Source of the DNA: Flavobacteriaceae bacterium NBU2973 | GTDB lineage: Bacteria; Bacteroidota; Bacteroidia; Flavobacteriales; Flavobacteriaceae | Reading direction: 5' to 3' | Assembly (NCBI GenBank): GCA_026162565.1 | Contig: JAOEIQ010000007.1 | Location: 62,001-126,000, forward strand | Length of the DNA stretch: 64,000 nucleotides | In this document: piece after piece, positions 36,003 to 45,026 of the stretch | Position numbering within the stretch: position 1 is the first letter of the stretch | How the letters are laid out: each line of letters begins with the position of its first letter | Position numbers and translations under genes: made by a program | The notes under the pieces: generated by a model | The model's database searches: none | The model's input: only the letters and a program-made list of their open reading frames with translations | Told to the model about the DNA's origin: nothing

Positions 36003-36027
36003 AAAGCTCGAACAATGTTCGAGCTTT
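36003..36027 (-). terminator. Terminator upstream of the TPR gene
   Basis: Perfect 11-bp stem AAAGCTCGAAC (36003-36013) / GTTCGAGCTTT (36017-36027), loop AAT, followed by a run of T on the minus strand. It closes the transcript coming from serS and the small frame at 36130-36198. Confidence 0.85.
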
Positions 36028-36129
36028 ATACCAAGCAAAATAAAAGTGCTATTAATCAATTAATCTAAAAATGATTCAATTATCCTGTTTTGGCACAATA
36101 TCTTTATAATATGCTAAACTAAATTCTAT

Positions 36130-36198
36130 TTAAAATAATACTTTGCTTACCATAACAACTAGTGAAACAAGTAATAGAAGTCTTTTAATATTCTTCAT
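36130..36198 (-). CDS. Possible 22-residue hydrophobic small protein
   Basis: In the 404-bp gap between serS and the TPR gene, an ATG at 36198 opens a 22-codon frame. It encodes a basic start (MKNIKR) and a single hydrophobic helix (LLLLVSLVVMVSKVLF) and ends in TAA, then a terminator 100 bp later. It could be a small membrane peptide, a remnant signal peptide, or chance. The rest of the gap (36199-36343) is AT-rich with no other feature seen. Confidence 0.3.
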   Translation of the reverse strand: MKNIKRLLLLVSLVVMVSKVLF

Positions 36199-36343
36199 GT
36201 TTAGTAGGTTATTCAATTTGGTGACTCTAACTTCCGAAGATTTTATTAAAAAACAAAAGAAATTGAAAAAAAATCGTTGAACGACGTATTTTTTTCACAT
36301 TTAGTCGATAAATATGGCTAAAAAAGTAAAATTAAGTAAGAAA

Positions 36344-37615
36344 TTACTTGATTATATCGAAACCTGTATATGATTGTAAAACTTCAGGAATTACTATACC
36401 ATCTTTTGTTTGATAGTTTTCTAAAATTCCAGCCAATACTCTAGGTAAGGCTAATGAGCTACCATTTAAAGTATGTGCTAATTGGTTTTTACCATCACTA
36501 TTTTTAAATCGTAATTTTAAACGATTTGCTTGAAAGGTTTCAAAATTAGACACACTAGATATTTCTAACCAGCGATCTTGAGCTGTTGAAAATACCTCAA
36601 AATCATATGTTAATGCAGATGTAAATCCTAAATCACCACCACACAAACGTAAAATTCTGTATGGTAATTTTAATTCTTGTAAAATAGTTTTAACATGCTC
36701 TACCATAGCATCTAAAGCAGCATACGAATTATTAGGATGCTCCACACGAAGAATTTCTACCTTATCAAATTGATGTAGTCTATTCAAGCCACGAACATGT
36801 GCGCCATAACTTCCAGCTTCTCTTCTAAAACAAGGTGTATAACCTGTAATACCTATTGGTAAATCACTTTCGCTTAAAACGACGTCTCTAAAAATGTTAG
36901 TCCCAGGAACTTCTGCAGTTGGAATTAAATATAGATTATCTGCCATTACATGATACATCTGACCTTCTTTATCTGGTAATTGTCCTGTACCAAATCCTGA
37001 TGCTTCATTTACCAAATGTGGTAATTGGTATTCTGTATAGCCTGCTTCTGTGTTTTTATCTAAAAAATAAGCAATTAAAGCACGTTGTAATCTAGCTCCT
37101 TTTCCTTTATATACTGGAAATCCAGCTCCTGTAATTTTATTACCAAGCTCAAAATCTATGATGTCGTATTTTTTAGCTAATTCCCAATGTGGTAATGCAC
37201 CTTCATCTAAAGTTGGTATTTCACCTTCTCTGTATACTTCTTCATTATCTTCATCTGAATTACCTGCTGGCACCATCTCATTTGGAACATTAGGAATTTT
37301 GTAAAGCAACTCATTTAAAGCTTCAGCTTTTTCATTTAGCTGTTGTTCTAAATCTTTAATTGTCTCCTTTAACTGCGTTGTTTTTTCTTTTAAGAGATTG
37401 GCCTTTTGCGCTTCTCCTGATTTAAACAAGTTTCCGATTTCTTTAGAAATAGCATTAGATTCTGCTTTCTCATTATCAAGTTTTGTTTGTAACTCCCGAC
37501 GTTGTTCATCTAACTCGATAACATCTGCAATCATTTGAGTGGCATCAATATTTCGTTTAGCTAATCGATTAATTACTAAATTTGTATGCTCTCTAATAAA
37601 TGGTACTTGTAACAT
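36344..37615 (-). CDS. serS: Seryl-tRNA synthetase
   Basis: 423 residues from ATG 37615 (MLQVPFIREHTNLVINRL), the usual start; an upstream ATG at 37651 adds twelve atypical residues. An N-terminal antiparallel coiled coil (~30-110, LKEKTTQLKETIKDLEQQLNE) binds the tRNA long arm. Class II motifs follow: motif 2 FRREAGSYGAHVRGLNRLHQFDKVE (from residue ~260) and motif 3 NGSSLALPRVLAGILENYQ. It aminoacylates tRNA-Ser and tRNA-Sec in the cytoplasm. Confidence 0.97.
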   Translation of the reverse strand: MLQVPFIREHTNLVINRLAKRNIDATQMIADVIELDEQRRELQTKLDNEKAESNAISKEIGNLFKSGEAQKANLLKEKTTQLKETIKDLEQQLNEKAEALNELLYKIPNVPNEMVPAGNSDEDNEEVYREGEIPTLDEGALPHWELAKKYDIIDFELGNKITGAGFPVYKGKGARLQRALIAYFLDKNTEAGYTEYQLPHLVNEASGFGTGQLPDKEGQMYHVMADNLYLIPTAEVPGTNIFRDVVLSESDLPIGITGYTPCFRREAGSYGAHVRGLNRLHQFDKVEILRVEHPNNSYAALDAMVEHVKTILQELKLPYRILRLCGGDLGFTSALTYDFEVFSTAQDRWLEISSVSNFETFQANRLKLRFKNSDGKNQLAHTLNGSSLALPRVLAGILENYQTKDGIVIPEVLQSYTGFDIIK

Positions 37616-37668
37616 GATTAAAATTCTAGAGGTATTAATAATAGTGGGCAAATTTAAAAAAATGCTTA

Positions 37669-38988
37669 CTATTTATCGAGTTTTGAAGGTAAAATCCAAG
37701 AGGAATGTTTAAAGACTTCCCAAGGTAATGCTGCAATGTCAACTTCTGGATCTGTAAACTGTTGATATGGTCTACCATTAACACTCACTTTACTATCTAC
37801 AAATACAGAAACATCCATGCCTTTTTCTGCATATTCTTGTTTTAATCTTTGAGCGAATTGCCAAATAACGTCTGGTTTTGTAGCTGCCATTCGCATTTGT
37901 TTTTTAGATAAATAGTTGCTTAATTTTACAACACGTTTACCCTCGTTATTTTTATCTACTACTGTAAAAGTTACTGTTCCAGTTTTAGAACGTAACATCA
38001 TTCGCCAAGATAATCTATGGCCTTCTTCTGTCCATAAAACATTATCTGGAAAAACATGCTGACGTAATGGTAATGCTAATTGAATTAAAAAATATATAGA
38101 CACTAAAACTAAAATTGGCTTATAGTTTTTAGGCGTTTTTACTTCAATCTCATCGTAAAAAGGTTTCTTTTTTAAGAATAATTTCTGAATAGTTTTAGGC
38201 TCAAAAAAGAACACTGAAAACCCTAATGCTAGATATGGAAATATCCCAACCTGAAACACTATAGAATTAAACATATGAAAGAAAATAGACATGAAAAATG
38301 CCCATTTTCTTGTTGGTTTAAATAATAATAATGGAATGATTAGACCATCATATAAAATACCTCCATAAGCTATAAGGTAGTGTACAAACTTTTCCTGAAT
38401 AATATCACCAATTATATAATAATGCTTTTTAGCTTGCATTAATAAATCAGGAACTGTTAAGTCTAACCAATCAGGATATATTTTTGCAATAGACGCGTAG
38501 GTATAGACTATAAACATCTGTAAGATAAACACAAGACTTGTCCATCTTGGAACCGACAAGCTTTTAATTTTTGGATTTTGTTTGGCATCTATTGAAGCAT
38601 ATACATTGGCTGGCTGAAAAACCATTATACCACTTAATAGAATAAGTAAGTAATAATGATTATTGTAAGATGCTTTTTGCATAAAATAAGTAGCAGACCA
38701 CATAATTGTAAAAGCTAATGTACTCAAACGATACTTGTAGCCCAACATGATACCCAAACCAAAAATTCCCATTACTAGATAGTAAGCGTACATCCAATTT
38801 CCTGGTAATGGTTGTAAAAACTCAAAACCAATAAAGTTGAAGGTAAATTCAGGATCAATCATGGTACGTTTAATCCAACCTGTAAAAATAGCTCCAACAG
38901 ACTCTAAAAAACACAATAACCCAAAAATGATTCTGAAAACCACTAATGGACTACAATCAATATGCTTAAAAAGTAATTTATTCAACAT
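37669..38988 (-). CDS. HTTM-domain membrane protein (vitamin K-dependent carboxylase-like)
   Basis: 439 residues with an HTTM domain: about seven transmembrane segments over the first ~300 residues (VVFRIIFGLLCFLESVGAIF, YYLVMGIFGLGIMLGYKY, FILQMFIVYTYASIAKIYPDWL) and a soluble C-terminal part (EEGHRLSWRMMLRSKTGTVTF). The family includes vitamin K gamma-glutamyl carboxylase and bacterial relatives whose substrates are mostly unknown. The start overlaps the ribF end by 11 bp, so it is cotranscribed with pth and ribF. It carries no second fused domain. Confidence 0.85.
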   Translation of the reverse strand: MLNKLLFKHIDCSPLVVFRIIFGLLCFLESVGAIFTGWIKRTMIDPEFTFNFIGFEFLQPLPGNWMYAYYLVMGIFGLGIMLGYKYRLSTLAFTIMWSATYFMQKASYNNHYYLLILLSGIMVFQPANVYASIDAKQNPKIKSLSVPRWTSLVFILQMFIVYTYASIAKIYPDWLDLTVPDLLMQAKKHYYIIGDIIQEKFVHYLIAYGGILYDGLIIPLLLFKPTRKWAFFMSIFFHMFNSIVFQVGIFPYLALGFSVFFFEPKTIQKLFLKKKPFYDEIEVKTPKNYKPILVLVSIYFLIQLALPLRQHVFPDNVLWTEEGHRLSWRMMLRSKTGTVTFTVVDKNNEGKRVVKLSNYLSKKQMRMAATKPDVIWQFAQRLKQEYAEKGMDVSVFVDSKVSVNGRPYQQFTDPEVDIAALPWEVFKHSSWILPSKLDK

Positions 38989-39883
38989 GATATTTTATAA
39001 ACTCTTTAGACGTTTGTTCATCTTTTTTTAATTGACTTTTCAAGGCTTCTAAAGATTCAAATTTTTGTTCGTCTCTTATTCTCTCTAATAATTCTACTTT
39101 TAGTGTTTGATCATAGATATTATCATCAAAATTAAAGAAATGTATCTCAACAGATTGCTTAGTTCCTTCTACTGTAGGATTCATTCCAATATTCATCATT
39201 CCAAAAACAGGTTTATTATTTATTTCAGATTTCACAACATAAACACCTTGTTTTGGAATTAGTTTATAGTCCTCTTTGATTTTGATATTTGCTGTTGGAT
39301 AGTTTAGCGTTTTCCCCAAACCCTTACCAGAAACTACTGTTCCTGTAATCATAAAATTATAACCTAAATAACTATTTGCAGTTTTAATATCGCCTTCTAG
39401 AAGTGCATTCCTGATTTTTGTTGAACTAACAGTTACATCATTTATATCTTGAGCAGTAATCTCTTCTACAGTAAAATCAAATGTATCGCCAAAACTTTTT
39501 AGGTCTTCAATATTAGCGGTTCTATTTCGCCCAAATCTATGGTCATATCCAACAATAATATGTTTAATATTTAATTCGTTTACTAAAATATCTCTAACAA
39601 AATCTACGGCAGTTAACCTAGAAAACTGCTTTGAAAACTTTTTGACCACTAAATTCTGAACACCAAAAGACTTCATAAGAATAGTCTTTTCATCAATAGT
39701 GTTGATTAATTTGATATTAGTATCTTTTTGTAATACCATTCTTGGATGTGGAAAAAAGGTTAAAACTGTAGGTTCAAAGTCTTTTTTATCAGAAATTGTA
39801 ACCAAACGGTTTAGTATTTTTTGGTGTCCAATATGAACACCATCAAACGTTCCAATTGTTATTACACGTCCTTTACTTGCCAT
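38978..39883 (-). CDS. ribF: Bifunctional riboflavin kinase / FAD synthetase
   Basis: Makes FMN then FAD from riboflavin. 301 residues: N-terminal FAD-synthetase nucleotidyltransferase with TIGTFDGVHIGHQKIL and VGYDHRFGRNR, then the riboflavin-kinase beta-barrel (GTVVSGKGLGKTLNYPTANI, GVYVVKSEINNKPVFGMMNIG, VEIHFFNFDDNIYD). It overlaps pth by 11 bp and the HTTM gene by 11 bp, so the three genes are one tightly coupled transcript. Confidence 0.97.
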   Translation of the reverse strand: MASKGRVITIGTFDGVHIGHQKILNRLVTISDKKDFEPTVLTFFPHPRMVLQKDTNIKLINTIDEKTILMKSFGVQNLVVKKFSKQFSRLTAVDFVRDILVNELNIKHIIVGYDHRFGRNRTANIEDLKSFGDTFDFTVEEITAQDINDVTVSSTKIRNALLEGDIKTANSYLGYNFMITGTVVSGKGLGKTLNYPTANIKIKEDYKLIPKQGVYVVKSEINNKPVFGMMNIGMNPTVEGTKQSVEIHFFNFDDNIYDQTLKVELLERIRDEQKFESLEALKSQLKKDEQTSKEFIKYHVE

Positions 39884-40508
39884 TAAAAGTATTCATCGTA
39901 TTATTGACTCCTCCTGTCCCAAAAGATTTTATAATTTGCATACACATATCCAATCTTTCATCTAATTTGCTGTCTTCTTCATCTGTCCATTCTCCCAGAA
40001 CATAATCTACTTGACGTCCTTTTGCAAAAGCATCACTGATACCAAAACGGAGGCGATTATAATTACTAGTATTTAAAACTTTTTGAATGTCTTTTAAACC
40101 ATTGTGACCTCCATCACTTCCTTTAGTTTTTAATCGTAAAGTTCCAAATGGTAAGTTTAAATCATCCGTTAAAACTAATATGTTTTCAAGTTGAACTTTC
40201 TCTTTGGTCATCCAAAATTTAACAGCCTTACCACTTAAATTCATAAAGGTACTTGGCTTTAATAAAACAAACGTCCTTCCTTTAAATTTAAATGATGCTA
40301 CATCTCCCAATTTATCAGTTGAGAATTTAACCTCTTCTTTCTCCGCTAGATAATCTAAAATTTTAAAGCCAATATTATGCCTTGTATTTTCATACTTATC
40401 ACCAATATTTCCTAGACCAATAATGAGAAACTTTTTCATGAGGTTTTCTTGAGATTCTTCTTCAGCTTTATTTTTTACACCAAAAAACTTACATAAAAAC
40501 TTAAACAT
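39873..40508 (-). CDS. pth: Peptidyl-tRNA hydrolase
   Basis: Releases tRNA from prematurely dropped peptidyl-tRNA. The core begins at residue ~24 (KKFLIIGLGNIGDKYENTRHNIGFK, containing the catalytic His of TRHNIGF), with LLKPSTFMNLSGKAV, LTDDLNLPFGTLRLK and GSDGGHNGLK following. The 23-residue basic N-terminal extension (MFKFLCKFFGVKNKAEEE) has its own ATG and is seen in relatives, so it is kept; an internal ATG at 40439 would give the minimal enzyme. It is preceded by a terminator, so its promoter lies in the 74-bp gap after L25. Confidence 0.95.
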   Translation of the reverse strand: MFKFLCKFFGVKNKAEEESQENLMKKFLIIGLGNIGDKYENTRHNIGFKILDYLAEKEEVKFSTDKLGDVASFKFKGRTFVLLKPSTFMNLSGKAVKFWMTKEKVQLENILVLTDDLNLPFGTLRLKTKGSDGGHNGLKDIQKVLNTSNYNRLRFGISDAFAKGRQVDYVLGEWTDEEDSKLDERLDMCMQIIKSFGTGGVNNTMNTFNGK

Positions 40509-40530
40509 AAAGTTGTTTTGTGTAAAAATA

Positions 40531-40562
40531 AAAAAGCATCCTGAATAAACAGAATGCTTTTT
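40531..40562 (-). terminator. Terminator after rplY
   Basis: Stem AAAAGCAT-c-CTG … CAG-a-ATGCTTTT with one internal mismatch and flanking A/T runs, 20 bp beyond the rplY stop. Confidence 0.7.
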
Positions 40563-40582
40563 AATATTATAAGAATTTATAT

Positions 40583-41233
40583 TTATTCTGCAGCAGCAGG
40601 AGTTGCTTCTCCACCTTCAGTTGGTGCAGCTGCTTCTCCACCTTCAGCTGTTTCTTCATCATCATCTTCATCAACTACATCCATAGCAGCTCTAGAACGT
40701 CTAACTTGACAGACTACCGTGTTGTCTGGGTGTAAAAATTTGTAATCAGCGTTGAATATTTCAGTGATGTAAAGTTTTCCTCCAATACGTAATCGAGAGA
40801 TATCAGCTTCAATAAAATCTGGAAGATTTGCAGGAAGTGCTTTAATTCTTAATTTACGTTTGTTTTTTCGTAAAACTCCACCATTAAGTACACCTCTTGG
40901 TGTTCCATGAAGCTTTACAGGAATATCCATTGCTATTTCTTTATTTTCAAATAACTGATAAAAGTCTATGTGTAAAATTTTATCTGTTACTGGGTGAAAC
41001 TGAATATCTTGCAAAACAGCATTAAATGTATCTCCACTGTCTAAAGCAATCACAACTGTGTGCGCATTTGGTGTATACACCAAATTAGAGAATGCTAACT
41101 CAGCTGCTGAAAAATGCACTGGTTTATCTCCTCCGTATAATACGCAAGGAACCTGACCAGCATTACGTAAGGCTTTTGTCGCTTTTTTGCCCACGCTTTC
41201 TCTTTGAGATCCGTTGATTGTAATTGATTTCAT
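40583..41233 (-). CDS. rplY: 50S ribosomal protein L25 (Ctc form)
   Basis: 216 residues: the 5S-rRNA-binding L25 domain ([26 protein letters not shown]) followed by the TL5/Ctc C-terminal domain ([39 protein letters not shown]). A flexible acidic and Ala-rich tail ([17 protein letters not shown]) is typical of Bacteroidota. It lies 23 bp downstream of prs on the same strand, the usual prs-rplY arrangement, and ends at a terminator before pth. Confidence 0.97.
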   Translation of the reverse strand: MKSITINGSQRESVGKKATKALRNAGQVPCVLYGGDKPVHFSAAELAFSNLVYTPNAHTVVIALDSGDTFNAVLQDIQFHPVTDKILHIDFYQLFENKEIAMDIPVKLHGTPRGVLNGGVLRKNKRKLRIKALPANLPDFIEADISRLRIGGKLYITEIFNADYKFLHPDNTVVCQVRRSRAAMDVVDEDDDEETAEGGEAAAPTEGGEATPAAAE

Positions 41234-41256
41234 TTGTTTATTTAATTATTAATTAT

Positions 41257-42195
41257 TTACATTATAAATTGAGAACTGATAGATCTATTATGATGCACAC
41301 TATGCATTACTTCTGCAAATAAATCTGCACAACTCAATACGCGAATTTTACTCGATGGTTTAGAAGGAATAGAATCTGTTACTATTAATTCTTCTAATTT
41401 CGAGTTTTCTAATCGCTCGTAGGCACTTCCAGATAAAACTGGATGCGTACATATTGCTCTCACACTTAAAGCACCTCTTTCAATCATTAAATCGGCAGCT
41501 TTTGTTAGTGTTCCAGCAGTGTCAACCATATCATCTACTAATACTACATTTTTACCTTTAACATCACCAATTAATTCCATATGAGAAATTACATTAGCTT
41601 TAGCTCGCTGTTTGTAACAAATTACAACATCACTTTCTAATGCTTTAGAGTAAGCATACGCACGTTTAGATCCTCCCATATCTGGAGACGCAATTGTTAG
41701 GTTATCTAAATTTAGTTCTTTTAGATACGGTAAAAATATAGTTGAAGCAAATAAATGATCAACTGGTTTTTCAAAGAACCCTTGGATTTGATCTGCATGC
41801 AAATCCATAGTTATAATTCGAGTAGCTCCTGCTGCTTCCAGCATTTTAGCAACTAATTTAGCAGCTATTGGTACTCTTGGTTTATCTTTTCTGTCTTGCC
41901 TTGCCCATCCAAAATAAGGCATTACAGCAGTAATATGTCTAGCAGAAGCACGTTTAGCTGCATCAATCATCAATAACATTTCCATTAAATTTTTAGGTCC
42001 AGGATTGGTTGAACCGATAATGAAAATTCGTGTTCCTCTAATAGACTCTTCATAAGACGGTTGAAATTCACCATCACTGTAGGTTGAAGTAATTACATTT
42101 CCTAAATCTACACCATAAGCTGCAGCAATTTTTTCAGCTAAAACCTTACTCTGAGTACAGGTAAAAATTTTTGCTTCTCTGATAGTTGATGCCAT
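41257..42195 (-). CDS. prs: Ribose-phosphate pyrophosphokinase
   Basis: Makes PRPP for nucleotide, His and Trp synthesis. 312 residues with the class I signature: YSDGEFQPSYEESIRG, MLLMIDAAKRASARHITAVMPYFGWARQDRK-type flexible loop (residues ~80-105), TMDLHADQIQGFF, and the PRPP-binding NVVLVDDMVDTAGTLTKAA. The promoter with a perfect -7 box is at 42247-42280. The upstream tRNA-Leu gene is divergent. Confidence 0.97.
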   Translation of the reverse strand: MASTIREAKIFTCTQSKVLAEKIAAAYGVDLGNVITSTYSDGEFQPSYEESIRGTRIFIIGSTNPGPKNLMEMLLMIDAAKRASARHITAVMPYFGWARQDRKDKPRVPIAAKLVAKMLEAAGATRIITMDLHADQIQGFFEKPVDHLFASTIFLPYLKELNLDNLTIASPDMGGSKRAYAYSKALESDVVICYKQRAKANVISHMELIGDVKGKNVVLVDDMVDTAGTLTKAADLMIERGALSVRAICTHPVLSGSAYERLENSKLEELIVTDSIPSKPSSKIRVLSCADLFAEVMHSVHHNRSISSQFIM

Positions 42196-42246
42196 TACTA
42201 AAAACGTCTTGTATTGGTTAAAAATCTACGTCTCATAAAATGAGGT

Positions 42247-42280
42247 GCAAAAATAGACATTTATTTGAATCTAGCACCAA
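42247..42280 (-). promoter_or_regulatory. prs promoter
   Basis: Minus strand: TATTTTTGC (42247-42255) matches the -7 consensus exactly, with TTG (42278-42280) 22 bp further upstream as the -33. The leader to the prs ATG is ~45 nt. Confidence 0.65.
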
Positions 42281-42321
42281 TAATTACAAGGATTTTTTAG
42301 TTAGAGTTTCGATAAAAAAGT

Positions 42322-42330
42322 TATTTTTGC
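42322..42330 (+). promoter_or_regulatory. tRNA-Leu promoter -7 box
   Basis: TATTTTTGC, an exact TAnnTTTGC match, ends 10 bp before the first base of the tRNA, the spacing expected if transcription starts at or just before the mature 5' end. A -33-like TTAG lies near 42301-42304. Confidence 0.65.
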
Positions 42331-42340
42331 AATCCAATAT

Positions 42341-42422
42341 GCTCAAGTGGCGGAATTGGTAGACGCGCTGGATTCAAAATCCAGTTTCTTCGGAAGTGTG
42401 GGTTCGATTCCCACCTTGAGTA
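42341..42422 (+). tRNA. tRNA-Leu (anticodon CAA)
   Basis: Acceptor arms GCTCAAG and CTTGAGT pair with one G-U, the anticodon stem CTGGA/TCCAG holds loop TTCAAAA (anticodon CAA), the class II variable arm TTTCTTCGGAAGTG is present, and GGTTCGATTCC forms the T arm. The CCA end is not encoded. 82 nt. Confidence 0.95.
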
Positions 42423-42424
42423 CT

Positions 42425-42450
42425 AACCCAACATCATGTTGGGTTTTTTA
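42425..42450 (+). terminator. Terminator after tRNA-Leu
   Basis: AACCCAACA TCA TGTTGGGTT followed by a T run, directly after the tRNA: a standard intrinsic terminator. Confidence 0.85.
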
Positions 42451-42530
42451 TTGTCTTTTCTATAAGAAATATAATTTTTTCTGTAAAGTTTTACCTATTT
42501 TTCCGTCTACTTAATTCATAACAAAAAATT

Positions 42531-42866
42531 ATGTCGAAAACCTATTACGATCCTGCAGATTTAAGAAAATTCGGAAACATAACAGAGTGGAATGAAGAAC
42601 TTGGAAATAAGTTTTTTGATTATTACGGCAAAGTCTTTGAGGAAGGAGCACTCACTGCTCGTGAGAAATCATTAATTGCTTTAGCTGTTGCTCATACCGA
42701 ACAATGCCCTTATTGCATTGATGCCTATACTAAAGACGGATTGCAACGTGGCGTTACCAAAGAAGAAATGATGGAAGCTATTCATGTTGGTGCTGCTATA
42801 AAAAGCGGCGCAACTTTGGTTCATGGTGTACAAATGATGAATAAAGTGAATAAACTAGAAATGTAA
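42531..42866 (+). CDS. Arsenosugar-cluster AhpD/carboxymuconolactone-decarboxylase-like protein
   Basis: 111 residues, AhpD-like helical fold with the redox pair C59-P-Y-C62 in AVAHTEQCPYCIDAYTKDG, followed by GVTKEEMMEAIHVGAAI. NCBI-type annotation for this family is arsenosugar biosynthesis-associated peroxidase-like protein. First gene of a tight operon (3 bp before arsS). A peroxidase or redox-partner role in handling trivalent arsenic intermediates is an inference. The upstream leader (42451-42530) has TATTTTTCC near 42501, a near-consensus -7 box. Confidence 0.88.
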   Translation: MSKTYYDPADLRKFGNITEWNEELGNKFFDYYGKVFEEGALTAREKSLIALAVAHTEQCPYCIDAYTKDGLQRGVTKEEMMEAIHVGAAIKSGATLVHGVQMMNKVNKLEM

Positions 42867-42869
42867 TTC

Positions 42870-43925
42870 ATGGCTACAAAGTCCCTAAAAAAACGTGAAA
42901 GCGATTTAGCTAATAGCAATAGACAATTAGAAATTTTATCTAATGGTATTTTTCAAAATGGAGAACTCCCAACTTTTGCAAAAAAAATAAAGGAATCAAA
43001 TCAATTTCCTTTAAAAGCTAAAAAGTTAGAGATTCTTCAAATAAATGTTGGTTACATGTGTAATCAAGTATGCGAGCATTGTCACGTTGATGCTGGTCCT
43101 GATCGAAAAGAGATTATGACTCGTGAAACTATGATGCAGTGTTTAGAGGTTATTAAAAAAACTGGAGCGCATACATTAGATTTAACTGGTGGAGCACCTG
43201 AAATGAATCCTGATTTTAGATGGTTTGTTGAAGAAGCTGCAAAAGCAGGTATTAAAGATTTTATTGTTAGATCTAACTTAACCATAATTAGAGCCAATAA
43301 AAAATACTATGATTTACCTGAATTCTTTAAAAAACATAATGTACATGTAGTAAGCTCAATGCCTCATTGGACTAGAGGTAAAACAGATAAACAAAGAGGT
43401 GATGGTGTTTTTGATAAATCAATAAAAGCATTACAAGAATTAAATGCCGTTGGTTACGGGATGCCTGACAGTAATTTAAAATTGGATTTGGTTTATAATC
43501 CTTCAGGAGCATTTTTACCTGGGGATCAAATGTCAATGGAAAAAGATTTTAAAAAGGCATTACTAGAAGATTTTGGTATTCAATTTCACAATCTATTTGC
43601 CATTACAAATTTACCCATAAGTCGCTTTTTAGATTATTTAATTGCTTCCGAAAACTATGAAGATTATATGTATGCTTTGGTTGAGGCTTATAATCCAGCT
43701 GCAGTAGCAAACGTAATGTGTACTAATACGTTATCTGTTAGTTGGGATGGTTATTTATTTGATTGCGACTTTAACCAAATGTTAGAATTACCAGTTAATA
43801 GTAAGGTAAAACATATTTCAGAGTATAACGAAGAGCTACTAGAAGGACGTAATATTGTAATTTCTCAACATTGTTATGGCTGCACTGCTGGAGCAGGAAG
43901 TAGTTGTCAAGGTGTTGTTGCTTAA
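42870..43925 (+). CDS. arsS: Arsenosugar biosynthesis radical SAM protein ArsS
   Basis: 351 residues. The radical SAM cluster motif is C64-x3-C68-x2-C71 (CNQVCEHCHVDAGPDRK), with DLTGGAPEMNPDF as the SAM-binding GGE-like motif. The DUF3641-type C-terminal domain follows, with conserved Cys in GYLFDCDFNQ and QHCYGCTAGAGSSCQG. ArsS is thought to attach the 5'-deoxyadenosyl group to dimethylated arsenic, giving the 5'-deoxy-5'-dimethylarsinoyl-adenosine intermediate. Some relatives use selenocysteine; here all positions read as Cys codons. Confidence 0.94.
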   Translation: MATKSLKKRESDLANSNRQLEILSNGIFQNGELPTFAKKIKESNQFPLKAKKLEILQINVGYMCNQVCEHCHVDAGPDRKEIMTRETMMQCLEVIKKTGAHTLDLTGGAPEMNPDFRWFVEEAAKAGIKDFIVRSNLTIIRANKKYYDLPEFFKKHNVHVVSSMPHWTRGKTDKQRGDGVFDKSIKALQELNAVGYGMPDSNLKLDLVYNPSGAFLPGDQMSMEKDFKKALLEDFGIQFHNLFAITNLPISRFLDYLIASENYEDYMYALVEAYNPAAVANVMCTNTLSVSWDGYLFDCDFNQMLELPVNSKVKHISEYNEELLEGRNIVISQHCYGCTAGAGSSCQGVVA

Positions 43926-43927
43926 TT

Positions 43928-44422
43928 ATGAGAAAGCTAGTATTACTTTTTATTTTTAGTTTATCAGCTTATAGTTTCTCTCAAGAATCTCTTTCAAAAT
44001 TATTAAAAGAGTTCAACACTGGAAGTATTCCTTATATAACTGCACAAGAACTCGCAACACCTCAAAATCAAGCTATATTGCTTGATGCCAGGGAAGAAAA
44101 TGAGTTTAAGGTAAGTCACCTAAAAAATGCGATCCATGTTGGTTACAATAACTTTAATTTAGAGGCAGCTACTAAAAATTTAAAGGATAAAGATGCATTG
44201 ATAATTGTATATTGTTCTTTGGGAATTCGATCTGAAGATATAGCTGAAAAATTAGATAGTATTGGCTATACCAATGTAAAAAACTTGTATGGTGGCATTT
44301 TCGAATGGAAAAACAATGACTTTAAAGTATACGATTCTAAAAATATTGAAACAGACAATATTCATGCTTTTGATGAAGAATGGGGTAAATGGCTGAAAAA
44401 AGGGAAAAAAGTATATGACTAA
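43928..44422 (+). CDS. Exported rhodanese-domain protein of the arsenosugar operon
   Basis: 164 residues from ATG 43928, with a signal peptide (MRKLVLLFIFSLSAYSFSQ); an upstream in-frame start overlaps arsS and lacks the signal. The rhodanese domain shows LLDAREENEFKVSHLKNAIHVG and the active-site loop IIVYCSLGIRSEDIAEKL (catalytic Cys). Being periplasmic it cannot act directly with cytosolic ArsS; a sulfur-transfer or redox role outside the membrane is a guess. Its 3' end overlaps the glycosyltransferase gene by 8 bp. Confidence 0.88.
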   Translation: MRKLVLLFIFSLSAYSFSQESLSKLLKEFNTGSIPYITAQELATPQNQAILLDAREENEFKVSHLKNAIHVGYNNFNLEAATKNLKDKDALIIVYCSLGIRSEDIAEKLDSIGYTNVKNLYGGIFEWKNNDFKVYDSKNIETDNIHAFDEEWGKWLKKGKKVYD

Positions 44423-45026
44423 AAACTTAATAATTGTCTTTACTCGCAATCCAGAATTAGGAAAAGTAAAAACAAGACTTGCTAAAACTATAGGAGATCA
44501 ATCTGCTCTAAATATTTACAAATTTCTTTTAAACCACACTGAAAAAACAATTAGAGATAGTAACGCAGATAAAGCATTATACTATTCAGTTAAAGTTAGA
44601 CATGCTGATATTTGGGATTCTAAAATTTATCAAAAACATCAACAAATAGGTGAAGATTTAGGTATTAAAATGTTAAATGCTTTTAAAAATGGCTTCGAAA
44701 ATAATTATGAAAAAATAGTGATAGTAGGAAGCGATCTTTATGATTTAAATAGTAATCATATAGAGGAAGCATTCCATAAATTAAATAATCATGATGTTGT
44801 TATTGGTCCTGCTGAAGATGGAGGCTATTACCTTTTAGGTATGAAAAAATTACACTCAAAAGTATTTTTGAATAAAAATTGGGGAACAAATACAGTTAGA
44901 AAAGATACGTTACAAGATTTAAAAAACGAAAGTGTATTTTTGCTTGAAACGTTAAATGATATCGACACTTATGAAGATATCAAGGACAATAAGACATTAA
45001 AATCATTAATTACTACCAATGATTAA
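44415..45026 (+). CDS. TIGR04282-family arsenosugar glycosyltransferase
   Basis: 203 residues, a GT-A (CofC/MobA-like) fold: IIVFTRNPELGKVKTRLAKTIG at the N-terminus, IVGSDLYDLNSNHIEEAF and VIGPAEDGGYYLLGMKKL with the nucleotide/metal-binding Asp pair. In NCBI models TIGR04282 is tied to arsenosugar biosynthesis, where it would add a glycosyl group to the arsenic-bearing ribose. It overlaps both neighbours by 8 bp, so translation is coupled along the operon. Confidence 0.88.
   Translation: MTKNLIIVFTRNPELGKVKTRLAKTIGDQSALNIYKFLLNHTEKTIRDSNADKALYYSVKVRHADIWDSKIYQKHQQIGEDLGIKMLNAFKNGFENNYEKIVIVGSDLYDLNSNHIEEAFHKLNNHDVVIGPAEDGGYYLLGMKKLHSKVFLNKNWGTNTVRKDTLQDLKNESVFLLETLNDIDTYEDIKDNKTLKSLITTND

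Noticed and set aside
43860-43925. Selenocysteine in ArsS
   Set aside because: The C-terminal Cys-rich motif reads as TGT/TGC codons and no in-frame TGA or downstream SECIS-like need is seen.
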